64,000 nucleotides of DNA, taken from positions 186,001-250,000 of the forward strand of contig JAGSNX010000005.1 of the NCBI GenBank assembly GCA_018139225.1. Reading direction: 5' to 3'. A program made the position numbers and the translations under genes. Every line of letters starts with the position of its first letter. Position 1 is the first letter of the stretch. Positions 23,797 to 34,138 of the stretch are shown piece by piece. Source of the stretch: Microvirga sp. SRT01. GTDB taxonomy: Bacteria; Pseudomonadota; Alphaproteobacteria; Sphingomonadales; Sphingomonadaceae. The notes beneath the pieces are model-generated. The model was not told where the DNA came from and did no database searches. It worked only from the letters and a program-made list of their open reading frames with translations.

Positions 23797-24735
23797 GCGG
23801 CCGAGGTCAACGTTCAGGTCCGGCGTGGGTCTTGCCGCCCTCCCCGTCGCTCCAGGAATGAGCGACCCCGGCTTGATCGGGGTCCAGCATTCAGCGACGC
23901 TATCCACTGAAAAACGGGACGGCCACCTGCCCAACATTCCCCGTGCTCCCGCGAAAGCGCGAGTCCAGTGCAGCCCAGGATCGAGGTGCCGCCTACGCGG
24001 GCGCACCCGACCAGCACAGGTCTGAAGGACAGAAGCACCGAACACGTGAGGGTTACGCCGCGACTACGCCGATCATCCCACACCAGCCGAGAAAACGATC
24101 CGGCCCGACCGCCGCGCCGACACCACAGGCACGTCCCGCGTCGCTGGCACCGGACAGCGATCGGCAAACAGAACCTTCGCTCGACCGGAGCGATCTAGCA
24201 ACGCCGCAGGGATCGCCGGGCCGCCATGCCGCGCGAGGCGGTGCGTTCCATGCCGTACCCAAACCGGTCCAACAGGAACGCCAAGCCGGTTCGCAGTGCG
24301 CAACAGCGGCACTGGGAGCGACACCTCCGACCAGTATCGGGCCTGACCCCACCACGCTGCTCTCCAGCCCGCTTGCCGGCTAGCTCGCGCACCGACTTCG
24401 GGCACAGGATGGACGCCGCCGAGCCGACCACGCGCGTCGCACCGCCGATTGCGGAACGCCCGCATCAGCCACATCCAACAAACCACTGGCTGACCTGTCC
24501 TACAGACGGGATCGAGCGTAGGCGTCGGGGCTCGTCAGGCGTCCACTCGCCGGACCGCTCTTTCAACTGTCCGACACCACCTCCTCGACGAGCCGAGGCG
24601 ACCGCGGACATGCGTCGTTGGACTAACCTTAGCCTAACCTTCCAAGACCGGGACCTGAAAACATGAGGCTTTTTCCGCCACGCCACGCGGGCCGACGCGC
24701 CTCGCACCCCCTATCGCGCGGCACCGCGAGCCGGT
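23797..24735. other. Long gap with degenerate sequence
   Basis: About 940 bases without a convincing gene. A 137-aa frame on the minus strand (24073-24486) and several plus-strand frames have arginine/proline-rich, shadow-like composition. It holds small GACCCCGG-type inverted repeats common in sphingomonad intergenic DNA (near 23868) and one arm of the 28-bp inverted repeat at 24616-24643. It may be a decayed gene region. Confidence 0.45.
24616..24643. repeat. 28-bp sequence repeated in inverted form at 36770-36797
   Basis: All 28 bases (starting CGTTGGACTAACCTTAGCCT) are identical to the reverse complement of 36770-36797. The two copies face each other across 12.1 kb. Both have an ATGCG close to the outer end. 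Confidence 0.75.
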
Positions 24736-26088
24736 TCAGCCGAATTCGACCGCGTCGAACCGGATCGGCTTGCCGGCGGGGGCCGCGCCCAGCTCGTCTT
24801 CCCACATCGCCGTCTCGCCGCGGACGATCGTGCCGACTGGCTTCCCCGTCAGCGTCATGCCCGTGAACGGCGACCAGCCCGCCTTCGACGCCAGCCACGG
24901 CTGCTCCACCGTCCACTGCTTCTTCAGGTCGACGACGGTGAAGTCCGCGTCGTATCCGACCACGATCCGGCCCTTGCCGGTAATGCCGAATACTCGCTGC
25001 GCGCCCGCACTGGTCAGCTCGATCAGCCGTTGCAGCGTCATCCGCCCCGCCGCGACATGATCCAGCAGCAGCGGCAGCAGCGTCTGCACGCCCGGCATGC
25101 CGCTCGGCGAATTGGGATATGCGTTCGCCTTCTCCTCCAGCGTGTGCGGCGCGTGATCGGAGCCGATGACGTCGGGCACGCCCTGGTTCAGCCAGCTCCA
25201 CAGCCCGTCGCGGTGGGCGCCCGACCGGATCGGCGGGTTCATCTGCGCCAGCGTGCCGAGCCGCGGATACGCCTCTTCCCCCGCCAGCGTCAGGTGCTGC
25301 GGCGTCACCTCGCACGTCGCGATGTCCTTGTTCTGGCCGAGCAATTCCAGCTCGGCGGGCGTCGTCACGTGCAGCACGTGGATGCGCCGCCGCGCCGCCC
25401 GCGCCAGCGCGAGGATACGCCGCGTCGCCAGCAGCGCGCTCTCGTCGTCGCGCCAGACCGGGTGCGACGACGCATCGCCCGCGACCCGCTGGTCCAGGCG
25501 CGCCTGCATCCGCGCCTCGTCCTCGGCATGGATCGCGACGCGGCGGTGGCCGGATGCCAGCACATCCGCCAGCGACGAATCCTCGGACACCAGCAGGTCG
25601 CCGGTCGATGCGCCCATGAAGATCTTGACGCCCGCCGTGCCCGGCAGCCGCTCCAGCTCCGCGAGTTCGGCCGCGTTGGCGTTCGTCGCACCGACGTAAA
25701 AGGCGTGATCGCACCACATCGCACCGCCGGTCGATCCCGATCCGGGCGCACCCGCCGCCCGCGCCAGCTTGTCGGCGATCGCCGCCGCGCTGTCGGTGTT
25801 GGGTTTCGTATTGGGCATCTCGAACACCGCCGTGACGCCGCCCAGCACCGCAGCGCGGCTGCCGCTCGCCAAATCTTCCTTGTGCGTCAGGCCGGGCTCG
25901 CGAAAATGCACCTGCGTGTCGATGACGCCGGGCAGCACGTCCAGCCCGGTGCAGTCGATCGTGCGCCCCGCATCGCCGATACTGCCGATCGCCACGATGC
26001 GGCCGTTCCTCACGCCGACATCCACCCTGGCGGGACCGCCGGGCAGATGGACGGTGCCACCGGACAGCTTCAGGTCGATCGTCGCCAT
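24736..26088 (-). CDS. pyrC: Dihydroorotase, class I type
   Basis: A 450-aa cyclic amidohydrolase that forms or opens dihydroorotate in pyrimidine synthesis. Signatures are GVIDTQVHFREPGLTHKED (about 54-72), AVFEMPNTKPNT, the bridging lysine in GVKIFMGASTGDL, HVLHVTTP and SDHAPHTLEEK. The usual metal motif DxHxH reads DTQVH here, so the first histidine is glutamine; this form is found in a subgroup of dihydroorotases. AAGGAG precedes the ATG. It is divergent from ygfZ with a 56-base shared promoter region. An allantoinase is less likely but not excluded. Confidence 0.87.
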   Translation of the reverse strand: MATIDLKLSGGTVHLPGGPARVDVGVRNGRIVAIGSIGDAGRTIDCTGLDVLPGVIDTQVHFREPGLTHKEDLASGSRAAVLGGVTAVFEMPNTKPNTDSAAAIADKLARAAGAPGSGSTGGAMWCDHAFYVGATNANAAELAELERLPGTAGVKIFMGASTGDLLVSEDSSLADVLASGHRRVAIHAEDEARMQARLDQRVAGDASSHPVWRDDESALLATRRILALARAARRRIHVLHVTTPAELELLGQNKDIATCEVTPQHLTLAGEEAYPRLGTLAQMNPPIRSGAHRDGLWSWLNQGVPDVIGSDHAPHTLEEKANAYPNSPSGMPGVQTLLPLLLDHVAAGRMTLQRLIELTSAGAQRVFGITGKGRIVVGYDADFTVVDLKKQWTVEQPWLASKAGWSPFTGMTLTGKPVGTIVRGETAMWEDELGAAPAGKPIRFDAVEFG

Positions 26089-26144
26089 CGCGCGGGGCTC
26101 CTTCGGGTGTTTCGCTTGCGGTTGCGGCTCCCTACCTTGGTGCC

Positions 26145-26855
26145 ATGACAGACACCACCCCGGGGATGCTGGAGGATCGCGCCGTGCTGCGCATCGCCGG
26201 CGACGACGTACGCGGTTTCCTGCAGGGACTCGTCACCAACGATGTCGCCGCGCTGGCGCCCGACCGACCGATCTGGGCGGGGCTGCTGACCCCGCAGGGC
26301 AAGGCGCTGTTCGACTTCCTCCTGTGGGATGGCGGCCAGGATACGGTCCTGATCGATTGCGAAGCGACGCAAGCCGACGCGCTGGCGAAGCGACTGACGA
26401 TGTACCGCCTCCGCCGCGCGATCACGATCGAACGCTCCCCGCTGGCGGTGCACTGGTCCCCGGACGGCAGCCTCGGCGTCCCCGACCCCCGACAGGCCGC
26501 GCTGGGCGGCCGCTGGCTCGGCGAGCCGGGCGAGCCGGCGCAGGGATGGTTGGCCCACCGCCTGTCGCTCGGCGTGACCGAAGGCGTCGCCGAACTCGGC
26601 AATGGCGATACGTTATGGCTGGAATGCAACGCCCGCGAATGCAACGGCGTCAGCTTCACGAAGGGCTGCTACGTCGGCCAGGAAAACACGGCCCGCATGC
26701 ACCACCGCGGCAAGGTCAACCGGCATCTGGTCGTGGTGCCCCTCGGCGAGGCCGGCGACCGGACGCGGGTGACGTATCCCGACGTGGGGTGGATGGTGGA
26801 GCATCGGCGGGTGGACGCTGTTGCGTCCCGGATCAGCTCCGGCGACGGTGCTTAA
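26145..26855 (+). CDS. ygfZ: YgfZ/GcvT-like folate-binding protein for iron-sulfur cluster enzymes
   Basis: A 236-aa protein. The opening DRAVLRIAGDDVRGFLQGLVTNDV and the signature FTKGCYVGQENTARMHHRGKV (about 176-196) are diagnostic for YgfZ/IBA57. The cysteine in KGCYVGQE is the conserved functional residue. It is short compared with the E. coli protein (326 aa) but near the alphaproteobacterial size. It supports maturation of certain 4Fe-4S proteins in the cytoplasm (family knowledge). It ends at a bidirectional terminator. Confidence 0.9.
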   Translation: MTDTTPGMLEDRAVLRIAGDDVRGFLQGLVTNDVAALAPDRPIWAGLLTPQGKALFDFLLWDGGQDTVLIDCEATQADALAKRLTMYRLRRAITIERSPLAVHWSPDGSLGVPDPRQAALGGRWLGEPGEPAQGWLAHRLSLGVTEGVAELGNGDTLWLECNARECNGVSFTKGCYVGQENTARMHHRGKVNRHLVVVPLGEAGDRTRVTYPDVGWMVEHRRVDAVASRISSGDGA

Positions 26856-26866
26856 CTCGGCAAAAA

Positions 26867-26890
26867 AAGGGGCCGGCAAGCCGACCCCTT
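26867..26890. terminator. Bidirectional terminator between ygfZ and the Oar-like receptor
   Basis: AAGGGGCCGGC-AA-GCCGACCCCTT forms a stem with one mismatch, with A7 on the left. It serves convergent genes on both strands. Confidence 0.8.
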
Positions 26891-26911
26891 GTAAACGACG
26901 GAAGCTAGTTT

Positions 26912-29900
26912 TTAGAAGTTCACACCGAACTGCACGCGAACCGATCGCGGTGCCTGATAGCCGGTGATCGCGCGGTAATCGGCGCGCGGCGCACCGCCAC
27001 CTGTCGTCCCGACTTCCTGATAGTCGAGTGCCTGCGACATGTTGAAGACGTTCAGCACCGATACGCGCAGGAAGCCATCGAACAAATCTGAAGGCACCTT
27101 CAAGGTGGCATCAAGGTTCAAATTATACAGCCACTCCGAATTGAACGCCGTGCCGCGGCGCACGATCTGACGCGGAGGTAGTACTTCACCTGGCGCCGCC
27201 GGATTGGTTCGAACCGAGCCGTCGGAGTTCAGATTACAATAAGTCCCGTTCGCTCCATAGAAGAGCGACGCGTCCCGATCCCGGGAAGCTGGAACCGTTC
27301 CCAAACAGCCGAACTTACGAGGTGATACAATCTGGGCGTTAAGGCCAAGCGTAAGCCACTCGGTAGGAGCGTAGGACCCGAACAACTTGAAATTGTGAGC
27401 ACGGTGATTCGGCGAGTAGCCATACGTGCCGTCGGCCAGACCAGGAAGGTCGAAGTCGACGGTCGCACCGGTATCATCCTGACCGTTATCCGAACGAACG
27501 CCACCCTCGGTGTTTCCGACGTTAGAAGAGTAGGTGTACGAGAATTCGCCGCCCCACTTTCCGTCGAAGTCACGCTGAACCTGGAACGTCATTGCCCGGT
27601 AACGGCGCTGGGCCCGCGGATAACCCAAGGCCGCAGCCGACAACTCGACGGTGCGTAGGCTCGTCTCCCCGTTAACCGGATCGCTGAGAGTGACGACCGC
27701 GTTGTTACCGGGATTGATCAGAACGTACTGGTGAGTGCCGCTAAAGATGGACTGGCACGTACTGCCATCGGCATTCGCTCCGTTGAGGTTGTTGGCCGTG
27801 CAATAGGCCCGAACCGCCGGATCAACTGCTGAGTCTTCCAAGCTCGCATTGAGATCGCGCCATGTCCCGAAAACATTGAAACGGAACTTTCCGACCCGCC
27901 GCTCAAAGCCGATGATGTATTCGTCGACAGATTGCGACTCCAGGTTACCCGCAATGAGCGAGGTCGGGTCGCCCGGCTGCCCATCATTGCGGATCACACA
28001 GGACCCGGCCAATCCTTCCAGGCACGGCCGGCTGCCATCCGGGGTTAGCTGCGCGCCCAAGATCGGCTGATTGGCGGCAGTCAGCCCGCTGAAGCGGAAC
28101 ACCCGCTCTTGATCCAGTTCGGCGCCGCCCAACCGGTTGTTAGTGCTTGCTGCGATCGGAAGGAAGTAACGTCCGAACGAACCATAAACTTTCGTCGACC
28201 CGTCGCCGAGCGGATCGCCGCTCAGTCCCAGCCGTGGACCCCATTGATTGCCGGACCGATAATATGGCGTTCCATCGATCGTGCGATTGGTAAAACGATC
28301 ATTACGCAAACCAGCTTGGACGTTAAGGCGGCTGTTGAACATCGACCACTCGTCCTGGATGTAAAACGCTTCGTTCGCGGAACGGAACGTTCCGCCGTTC
28401 CGGAAGAAGCGCACGACCGCATACTGCCCCGTCGTGATGCCATATTGATCGTCGGACGATCCATCGGCGAGAGTAACCTGTCCGATGCCATTGGCCTGGG
28501 TGACGATGTCCGACCGGAGGTTCTCCCGGTCATAGCCACCACGGACGTGATGCGACCCAAAGAGATTGAAGAACAGGTCCACGTCACCGCGATAGAATTC
28601 GCGCCTGTCGTAGTTGGTCTCCGAGTTTGCGATTGGGCTACCGATAGAGTTGTTCAGGCCTCCACGGGTATCGACCACACTTGACAAGCTCGAGTCACTT
28701 GGCTCGGTCGTGTCCCGATCCTTGTTCTGGCCATATGCACCAGAAACTGTGATCCACGGGGCGAACGTTCCTGTGTATCGACCGACGTAGTTGATACCAC
28801 CGGTGCGGAACACTGTCGTCGAGTCGTACGCGCCTGGGTCGTTCGTCGTAGGATTGTAACGGCGACCGCTTGCCGGGGTGCCAAATACATCGCGCGTAAC
28901 CAAATTACGCGTGTCGAAGAACGTGCCTTCTAGGCGATGGCCGTCGGTAATGATGGCATCAACCTTAAACGCATAATACGGGCTGGACTGCTTCTCGCGA
29001 AAATACTGGCTGCCCACGATGGTCGGGTTCTGGAGCGTACCGCCACCCAAGGCCGTCACGGCCGTGGATGACGTCACGTTGCGGGCATTGTACAAACCGT
29101 AGAAGAACAGCCGGTCCTTGATGATCGGACCGGAGAGCTGAACTATTGTATCCTTCCGGTCGAACTCCCGCGCATCATTGTCGCGTACCAAAGTATTTGG
29201 AGAATTGCTGAGAAGATCATTCACCTCCCAGTTGAACGTGATCCCACCGTGGAACTCGTTCGATCCCGATTTTGATACGGCATTGATGATGCCACCGGTC
29301 GCGCGGCCAAACTCAGCCTGGAAGCCGCCGTTCTTGATTTCGACCGACTGGTAGAAATCGAAAGGAATCGTGACGGCACCCAAGCCGGTCCGAAAGTTCG
29401 TGACGTTGAGGCCGTTCACAAAGAACGCGTTCTCGGCCACGGAAGAACCCGATACGTTCGGCAGATTGCCGAATGCCGTATCGCCGGCCGTCGTTCCGGG
29501 CGATAGCTGAACGATGGAACTGATATCGCGGGCAACGGGCACCCGGGTTGCCAGTTCGCCCACGTTGATGACAGTACCCACCGTGTTGCGGCTAAAATCG
29601 GCGACCTGAACGCGGCCGGCCGTCACGATGATATCGCCGCCCGCCTCGGCACCTTCCGGCTGCAGCGTGAACTGGTTAGCGGCGCGCTGCAAGGTCAACT
29701 GAATGCCGGCTTCCGTATAGGACTGGAAGCCAGGGGCTGTGACTGTGAAGGTGTAGCTGCCTTGAGGCAGCTGCGCGACCCGGAAAGATCCGGAGGCGTC
29801 GGTTACGACGCTTCGCGTGAAACCCTGATCATCCGACCTGACCTCGATAGTCGCCCCGCCAATACCTTGGCCGCTTGTTCCCTGAACGCGGCCAGACGCT

Positions 29901-30037
29901 GTGACGTTCGTGTAATCTTGCGCCGCCGCCGGAGCAACCATGCCCACCGCGCCGACACCGGCGCCGAGCAGCGCCAGCGCGTGTAGCGCGGTACCGCCGC
30001 GCAGCATCTTGCGTGCGAAATCGAAATTGTTGGTCAC
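26912..30037 (-). CDS. Oar-like TonB-dependent receptor with carboxypeptidase-regulatory domain
   Basis: A 1041-aa outer-membrane receptor. GTG 30037 (VTNNFDFARKMLRGG) has GGGG ten bases upstream and is preferred over ATG 30091. A signal peptide ends about VAPAAAQ. A CarboxypepD_reg-like beta domain (about 45-125: ASGRVQGTSGQGIGGATIEV, GSYTFTVTAPGFQSY) precedes the plug with DIIVTAGRVQ. The barrel ends ITGYQAPRSVRVQFGVNF, with the terminal phenylalanine typical of outer-membrane proteins. Oar-type receptors often take up peptides or proteins. No partner gene lies beside it. The 258-base region upstream should hold its promoter. Confidence 0.92.
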   Translation of the reverse strand: MTNNFDFARKMLRGGTALHALALLGAGVGAVGMVAPAAAQDYTNVTASGRVQGTSGQGIGGATIEVRSDDQGFTRSVVTDASGSFRVAQLPQGSYTFTVTAPGFQSYTEAGIQLTLQRAANQFTLQPEGAEAGGDIIVTAGRVQVADFSRNTVGTVINVGELATRVPVARDISSIVQLSPGTTAGDTAFGNLPNVSGSSVAENAFFVNGLNVTNFRTGLGAVTIPFDFYQSVEIKNGGFQAEFGRATGGIINAVSKSGSNEFHGGITFNWEVNDLLSNSPNTLVRDNDAREFDRKDTIVQLSGPIIKDRLFFYGLYNARNVTSSTAVTALGGGTLQNPTIVGSQYFREKQSSPYYAFKVDAIITDGHRLEGTFFDTRNLVTRDVFGTPASGRRYNPTTNDPGAYDSTTVFRTGGINYVGRYTGTFAPWITVSGAYGQNKDRDTTEPSDSSLSSVVDTRGGLNNSIGSPIANSETNYDRREFYRGDVDLFFNLFGSHHVRGGYDRENLRSDIVTQANGIGQVTLADGSSDDQYGITTGQYAVVRFFRNGGTFRSANEAFYIQDEWSMFNSRLNVQAGLRNDRFTNRTIDGTPYYRSGNQWGPRLGLSGDPLGDGSTKVYGSFGRYFLPIAASTNNRLGGAELDQERVFRFSGLTAANQPILGAQLTPDGSRPCLEGLAGSCVIRNDGQPGDPTSLIAGNLESQSVDEYIIGFERRVGKFRFNVFGTWRDLNASLEDSAVDPAVRAYCTANNLNGANADGSTCQSIFSGTHQYVLINPGNNAVVTLSDPVNGETSLRTVELSAAALGYPRAQRRYRAMTFQVQRDFDGKWGGEFSYTYSSNVGNTEGGVRSDNGQDDTGATVDFDLPGLADGTYGYSPNHRAHNFKLFGSYAPTEWLTLGLNAQIVSPRKFGCLGTVPASRDRDASLFYGANGTYCNLNSDGSVRTNPAAPGEVLPPRQIVRRGTAFNSEWLYNLNLDATLKVPSDLFDGFLRVSVLNVFNMSQALDYQEVGTTGGGAPRADYRAITGYQAPRSVRVQFGVNF

Positions 30038-30295
30038 GTGAAGCCATCCCCTTTGCTGCGACGGCAACGGCTGCTTTGCAGTCCGCGCCATGCCTGAGCG
30101 CTCCTCCCCGAACGCCTGTCGGCGCTGCGAATTGGAACATGAAGGGAAGATGACGGGACAAGTTGCCTTGTGTAAAGGCGGGCATTCACAATGGGTTCAA
30201 GTTTGAACGGTGGGTGTAACGTGAAAGCCACATCCACCTGCTACAGAGCCGGGTTTGCTGCCCATGCGGCGATCACGCCTGAAGAACCTGCCCGT

Positions 30296-31183
30296 TCAAC
30301 GAGCAACGGGTGGCGGTGAGCCGGCGATCAGCAGCGGGTCGAGCTTGGCGCCCTGCCATTGCAGGCTCCAGTGAAGGTGCGGGCCGGTTGCACGGCCGGT
30401 AGCTCCCGACAGGCCGATCGGCTGACCCTGCCGCACGCGTTGTCCCACCGCGACATCAATCCGGGATAGATGCAGCAGCGCGCTGTTCAGGCCGGCACCG
30501 TGATCAAGCATCAGCAGATGCCCTTCCAGCGTGAAGGGTCGTGCCGCCGCCAAAATCACGACGCCGTCCGCCGGAGCGGTCACGACGGTGCCGGTGGGAA
30601 CGGCGACATCCGCCCCGCCATGATAGCTGCCGGGCTTGCCCTGATACACGCGTTGGGCGCCGAACCGGCCCGACAGTCGCCCCGCCGCGGGCCAATGCAG
30701 ATCCTGGCGCCAGCCTTTGGCGTCGGTGACCATCGCCCGCGCGGCGACGATCTGGGCGAGTTCGCCGGGTCGGAGTGCCGCGAACTCGGCGTCCGTCTTG
30801 CCGGCACGGTAAGGAGCGTCCACCCGTTCGATCGGCCAGTCGCGCGGTGCAACCGAGATGGGGCGCTCCATCCGGGTACCGTCCGGCGAAGTCAGCAGCA
30901 GCAGCGCCGCCGGTCCGGCATCGCGGTCGAACGCGATCAGGAACGCGCCGTCCGCGGCGACCGCCACCGGCCGACCGTCCAGCGTCAGTATACCGCCCAA
31001 TGCGGTGCCACGCAGGATGCCGCCTTGCATGGCCTGTCCGCCGACCGTCAGGCGCGGCGCCGGCACCGGGGCTTGGGCGGACGGTGGCGTCGCGGGAGCG
31101 GGGTCTGGCTCGACGACGACCGGCGCGCCCACACACCCGGTCGATACGCCGACCAACATCGCGATACACCAAGTCCGCATCAT
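30296..31183 (-). CDS. M23-family (LytM) metallopeptidase, probable lipoprotein
   Basis: 295 aa from ATG 31183 (MMRTWCIAMLVGVSTGC), which overlaps the DUF2093 stop as ATGA. The leader ends at a cysteine (VSTGC); the -3 residue is Ser, so lipidation is plausible but not certain. The C-terminal LytM domain has SYHGGADVAVPTGT (the H-x3-D zinc motif), and GPHLHWSLQWQG supplies the catalytic HxH. Such proteins cut or regulate peptidoglycan crosslinks in the periplasm. It is the last gene of the xseA operon. Confidence 0.88.
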   Translation of the reverse strand: MMRTWCIAMLVGVSTGCVGAPVVVEPDPAPATPPSAQAPVPAPRLTVGGQAMQGGILRGTALGGILTLDGRPVAVAADGAFLIAFDRDAGPAALLLLTSPDGTRMERPISVAPRDWPIERVDAPYRAGKTDAEFAALRPGELAQIVAARAMVTDAKGWRQDLHWPAAGRLSGRFGAQRVYQGKPGSYHGGADVAVPTGTVVTAPADGVVILAAARPFTLEGHLLMLDHGAGLNSALLHLSRIDVAVGQRVRQGQPIGLSGATGRATGPHLHWSLQWQGAKLDPLLIAGSPPPVAR

Positions 31184-31380
31184 TGCGGCGCAAGCGCCTC
31201 GCTGGCGATCGCCGCGGAGGCATAGGCAGCCTGCTCGCCCACGCTCCAATAGCGCAGGTCCTCCAACCGGATGCGAGCACCGGTCACCGCGCAGACGACG
31301 TGATCGCCCGGCGACAACACGCGGAAACCGTTCGCCATATAGTGGAGGCGCGCAGGCCGGTCGGTGTTGGACATCAGCAT
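31180..31380 (-). CDS. DUF2093 family protein
   Basis: A 66-aa protein. The conserved stretch ARLHYMANGFRVLSPGDHVV, then CAVTGARIRLEDLRYWSV defines the DUF2093 family, found almost only in alphaproteobacteria and usually between xseA and a metallopeptidase gene, as here. The function is unknown. The start is either 31380 or the second ATG at 31374. The gap to xseA is 18 bases; the stop overlaps the peptidase start. Confidence 0.88.
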   Translation of the reverse strand: MLMSNTDRPARLHYMANGFRVLSPGDHVVCAVTGARIRLEDLRYWSVGEQAAYASAAIASEALAPQ

Positions 31381-31398
31381 CTCAGGAGACTTTCCGGA

Positions 31399-32802
31399 TC
31401 AGAGCAGCGTCGGCTGCGCATCGGGAGCGACATAGGCGCGGGTCCCACCGCGCTCAACCCGCGGGCGTGGTGCGGAGGGCGCACCATCCACCCGCGCATC
31501 GACCGCACCATCCCGGAAGCGCAGCGTCACCGCGCCGGCCGCCTTCGCCGCCGCGCTGGACGACAGGGTCGCGCCGCCGTCGCTGGCGGTGATGCGGGCA
31601 TAGCCGCGCTCCAGCACGTTATCGGGGTTGAGCGTCTGGACGAGCCGCCACGTCGCCGTCAGCCGGTCCCGCGCGGAGGCCACCTGCCGCTCCAGCACCG
31701 CTGGCCGCAACGCCCCGGCCGCCCGGTCGAGCGTACCCCGCGCCGCAACCACGCGCCGCTCCAATCCCCGGTCCAGCCGCTGCGCCGCATCGTCGGCGCG
31801 CTGCCGCTGGGGTCCGAGCAGCGCCTCCCGCTTCGGCAGCAGCCGCGCCAGTCCGTCCAGCCTCTGACGGCCATAGTCGACATAGCGGCGGGCGCAGCGC
31901 TCGATCCGCTGGTGGTGGCTGGCGACGGTCAGGCGCAGGTCGGCAATCACCGGCACCGCGATCTCCGCGGCTGCGGTCGGCGTCGGCGCGCGCAGGTCGG
32001 CGGCGTGATCACACAGACTGGTATCGGTCTCGTGGCCGACCGCGGAGATGATCGGGATCGAACAGTCGGCGACGGCGCGGACCACGACCTCCTCGTTGAA
32101 GGCCCACAGGTCCTCGATCGAGCCGCCGCCGCGCGCGACGATGACGAGGTCGGGGCGCGGTACCGGTCCGTCAGCGGGCAAGGCGTCGAAGCCGCGCACC
32201 GCTGCGGCGACCTCCCCCGCCGCACCCTCGCCCTGCACCTTCACCGGCCACACGACAACATGCGTCGGGCAACGATCCTCCAGCCGATGGAGGATGTCGC
32301 GGATCACCGCGCCGGTCGGGGAGGTCACGACGCCGATGACGCGCGGCATGAACGGCAGCGGCTGTTTGCGGTCGCGGTCGAACAGGCCCTCCGCCGCCAG
32401 CTTGGCGCGCAGCTTCTCGAACAGGGCCATCAGCGCGCCGGCACCGGCCAGCTCCATCCGCTCTATCACGACCTGATATTTGGAACGGCCGGGGTAGGTG
32501 GTGAGCTTGCCGGTCGCGATCACCTCGATCCCGTCCTGCGGGCTGAAGGCGAGGCCAGACGCCGCGCCCTTCCACATCACGCCGTCGATCACTGCCGCCT
32601 CGTCCTTCAGGCAGAGATAGGCATGGCCCGACGCGGCGCGCTTGTAGCCGCTGATCTCGCCGCGCAGGCGGACATGGCCGAATTCGCCCTCCACCATCCG
32701 CTTCAGCTTCATCGACAGCTCCCCGACCGACAGCGCGAGCGCGTTGTCGCCGGGCACGGCCTCCGCTACGAGCCGGGCTTCATCGGAAAAGGGGTCTGGC
32801 AT
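31399..32802 (-). CDS. xseA: Exodeoxyribonuclease VII large subunit
   Basis: 467 aa from ATG 32802 ([15 protein letters not shown]). An N-terminal OB-fold ([35 protein letters not shown]) is followed by the catalytic Exonuc_VII_L domain with [32 protein letters not shown] and [18 protein letters not shown] long coiled coil follows, and [10 protein letters not shown] near the C-terminus. With XseB it degrades single-stranded DNA. An extension to 33255 would run through purD on the other strand and is rejected. The start codon overlaps that of purD by two bases in opposite orientation. Confidence 0.95.
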   Translation of the reverse strand: MPDPFSDEARLVAEAVPGDNALALSVGELSMKLKRMVEGEFGHVRLRGEISGYKRAASGHAYLCLKDEAAVIDGVMWKGAASGLAFSPQDGIEVIATGKLTTYPGRSKYQVVIERMELAGAGALMALFEKLRAKLAAEGLFDRDRKQPLPFMPRVIGVVTSPTGAVIRDILHRLEDRCPTHVVVWPVKVQGEGAAGEVAAAVRGFDALPADGPVPRPDLVIVARGGGSIEDLWAFNEEVVVRAVADCSIPIISAVGHETDTSLCDHAADLRAPTPTAAAEIAVPVIADLRLTVASHHQRIERCARRYVDYGRQRLDGLARLLPKREALLGPQRQRADDAAQRLDRGLERRVVAARGTLDRAAGALRPAVLERQVASARDRLTATWRLVQTLNPDNVLERGYARITASDGGATLSSSAAAKAAGAVTLRFRDGAVDARVDGAPSAPRPRVERGGTRAYVAPDAQPTLL

Positions 32803-34069
32803 GAACGTCCTGCTATTGGGCTCGGGGGGGCGCGAACACGCATTGGCGTGGAAGCTGGCCCAGTCCAAGTCACTGGATACGCTGTATGCCGCACCGGGCA
32901 ACCCCGGCATCGCAGGGCATGCGACGATCGTGGCCATGGACGCGACCGACCACGCCGCCGTCGTCGGTTTCTGTCGCGACCATGCGATCGGCCTTGTCGT
33001 GATCGGGCCGGAGGCACCGCTGGTCGACGGGCTCGCCGATTCGCTGCGTACAGCCGATGTGCCGGTGTTCGGCCCTTCCAGAGCGGCTGCGCAGCTGGAG
33101 GGGTCGAAGGGCTTTACCAAGGATTTGTGTGCGCGCGCGGGCATCCCGACCGCAGGGTACATCCGCGTCACCGACCGCGCGACGGCGGAAGCGGCGCTGG
33201 GGGGAACCTTCGGCCTACCGGTTGTCATCAAGGCGGACGGGCTGGCGGCGGGCAAGGGCGTGACCGTGGCGATGACGAAGGACGAGGCGATCGCCGCGAT
33301 CGCCGACCTGTTTGCGGACGACGGAGGCGAGGCGGTGATCGAGGAGTTCCTCGACGGTGAGGAAGCCAGCCTGTTCGTCCTGACCGACGGCCGGACGCTG
33401 ATGCCGTTCGGATCGGCACAGGATCACAAGCGGGTCGGCGACGGCGATACTGGCCCGAACACCGGCGGCATGGGCGCGTACAGCCCGGCCCGCGTGCTGA
33501 CGCCAGAACTCGAGGCGCTGGCGATCGATACCATCGTCCGTCCTACCGTGGAGGCGCTGGCGGCCGAGGGAATGCCGTTTGTCGGCGTCCTTTATGCCGG
33601 GCTGATGCTGACGCGGAGCGGACCGAAGTTGATCGAATACAACGCCCGCTTCGGCGATCCGGAGGCGCAGGTGCTGATGCCGCGGTTCGAGGGCGATCTC
33701 GTGCAGGTGATGCTCGCCTGCGCCACCGGCACGCTGGCAGAAGTTGCGCCGCCGGTCTTCTCCGGCCGATCGGCCTTGACCGTCGTCGTCGCGGCGGCGG
33801 GATATCCCGCCGCGCCGCGAACCGGCGGGCGGATCGAAGGGCTGGCCGAAGCGGAGGCGACCGGCACGTTCGTGTTCCAGGCGGGGACCCGCGCCGATGG
33901 CGACACGCTGCGGACGAGCGGCGGGCGGGTCGTGGCGGTGACGGCGCTGGGCGACAGCGTCGCCGCGGCGCAGGCCGCCGCCTATCGCGGCGTCGCGGCG
34001 CTGGCGGTCGAGGGCGGTTTTCACCGCACCGACATCGGCTGGCGCGAGGTGGAGCGGGAGACGCGTTGA
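32801..34069 (+). CDS. purD: Phosphoribosylamine-glycine ligase
   Basis: A 422-aa ATP-grasp enzyme joining glycine to phosphoribosylamine in purine synthesis. Signatures are [19 protein letters not shown] at the start, [40 protein letters not shown] and the family signature [10 protein letters not shown]. The ATG at 32801 overlaps the xseA start, so its promoter lies inside the 5' part of xseA. GGGG lies a few bases upstream. The length is normal for the family. Confidence 0.96.
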   Translation: MNVLLLGSGGREHALAWKLAQSKSLDTLYAAPGNPGIAGHATIVAMDATDHAAVVGFCRDHAIGLVVIGPEAPLVDGLADSLRTADVPVFGPSRAAAQLEGSKGFTKDLCARAGIPTAGYIRVTDRATAEAALGGTFGLPVVIKADGLAAGKGVTVAMTKDEAIAAIADLFADDGGEAVIEEFLDGEEASLFVLTDGRTLMPFGSAQDHKRVGDGDTGPNTGGMGAYSPARVLTPELEALAIDTIVRPTVEALAAEGMPFVGVLYAGLMLTRSGPKLIEYNARFGDPEAQVLMPRFEGDLVQVMLACATGTLAEVAPPVFSGRSALTVVVAAAGYPAAPRTGGRIEGLAEAEATGTFVFQAGTRADGDTLRTSGGRVVAVTALGDSVAAAQAAAYRGVAALAVEGGFHRTDIGWREVERETR

Positions 34070-34138
34070 TCGCTTACCGGCGATGTGACAATGTTGCATC
34101 GAGGCGCGGGTCGACTCGTTGCGCCGGGAGGGTTCATC

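Noticed and set aside
24073..24486. 137-aa minus-strand frame in the gap after the ParA gene
   Set aside because: Arginine/glycine-rich composition, no recognisable domain and no ribosome-binding site; several frames overlap equally well, as expected by chance at this GC content.
32802..33255. N-terminal extension of xseA by 151 codons
   Set aside because: The extension lies entirely antisense to conserved purD sequence, and the normal XseA N-terminus begins at 32802.
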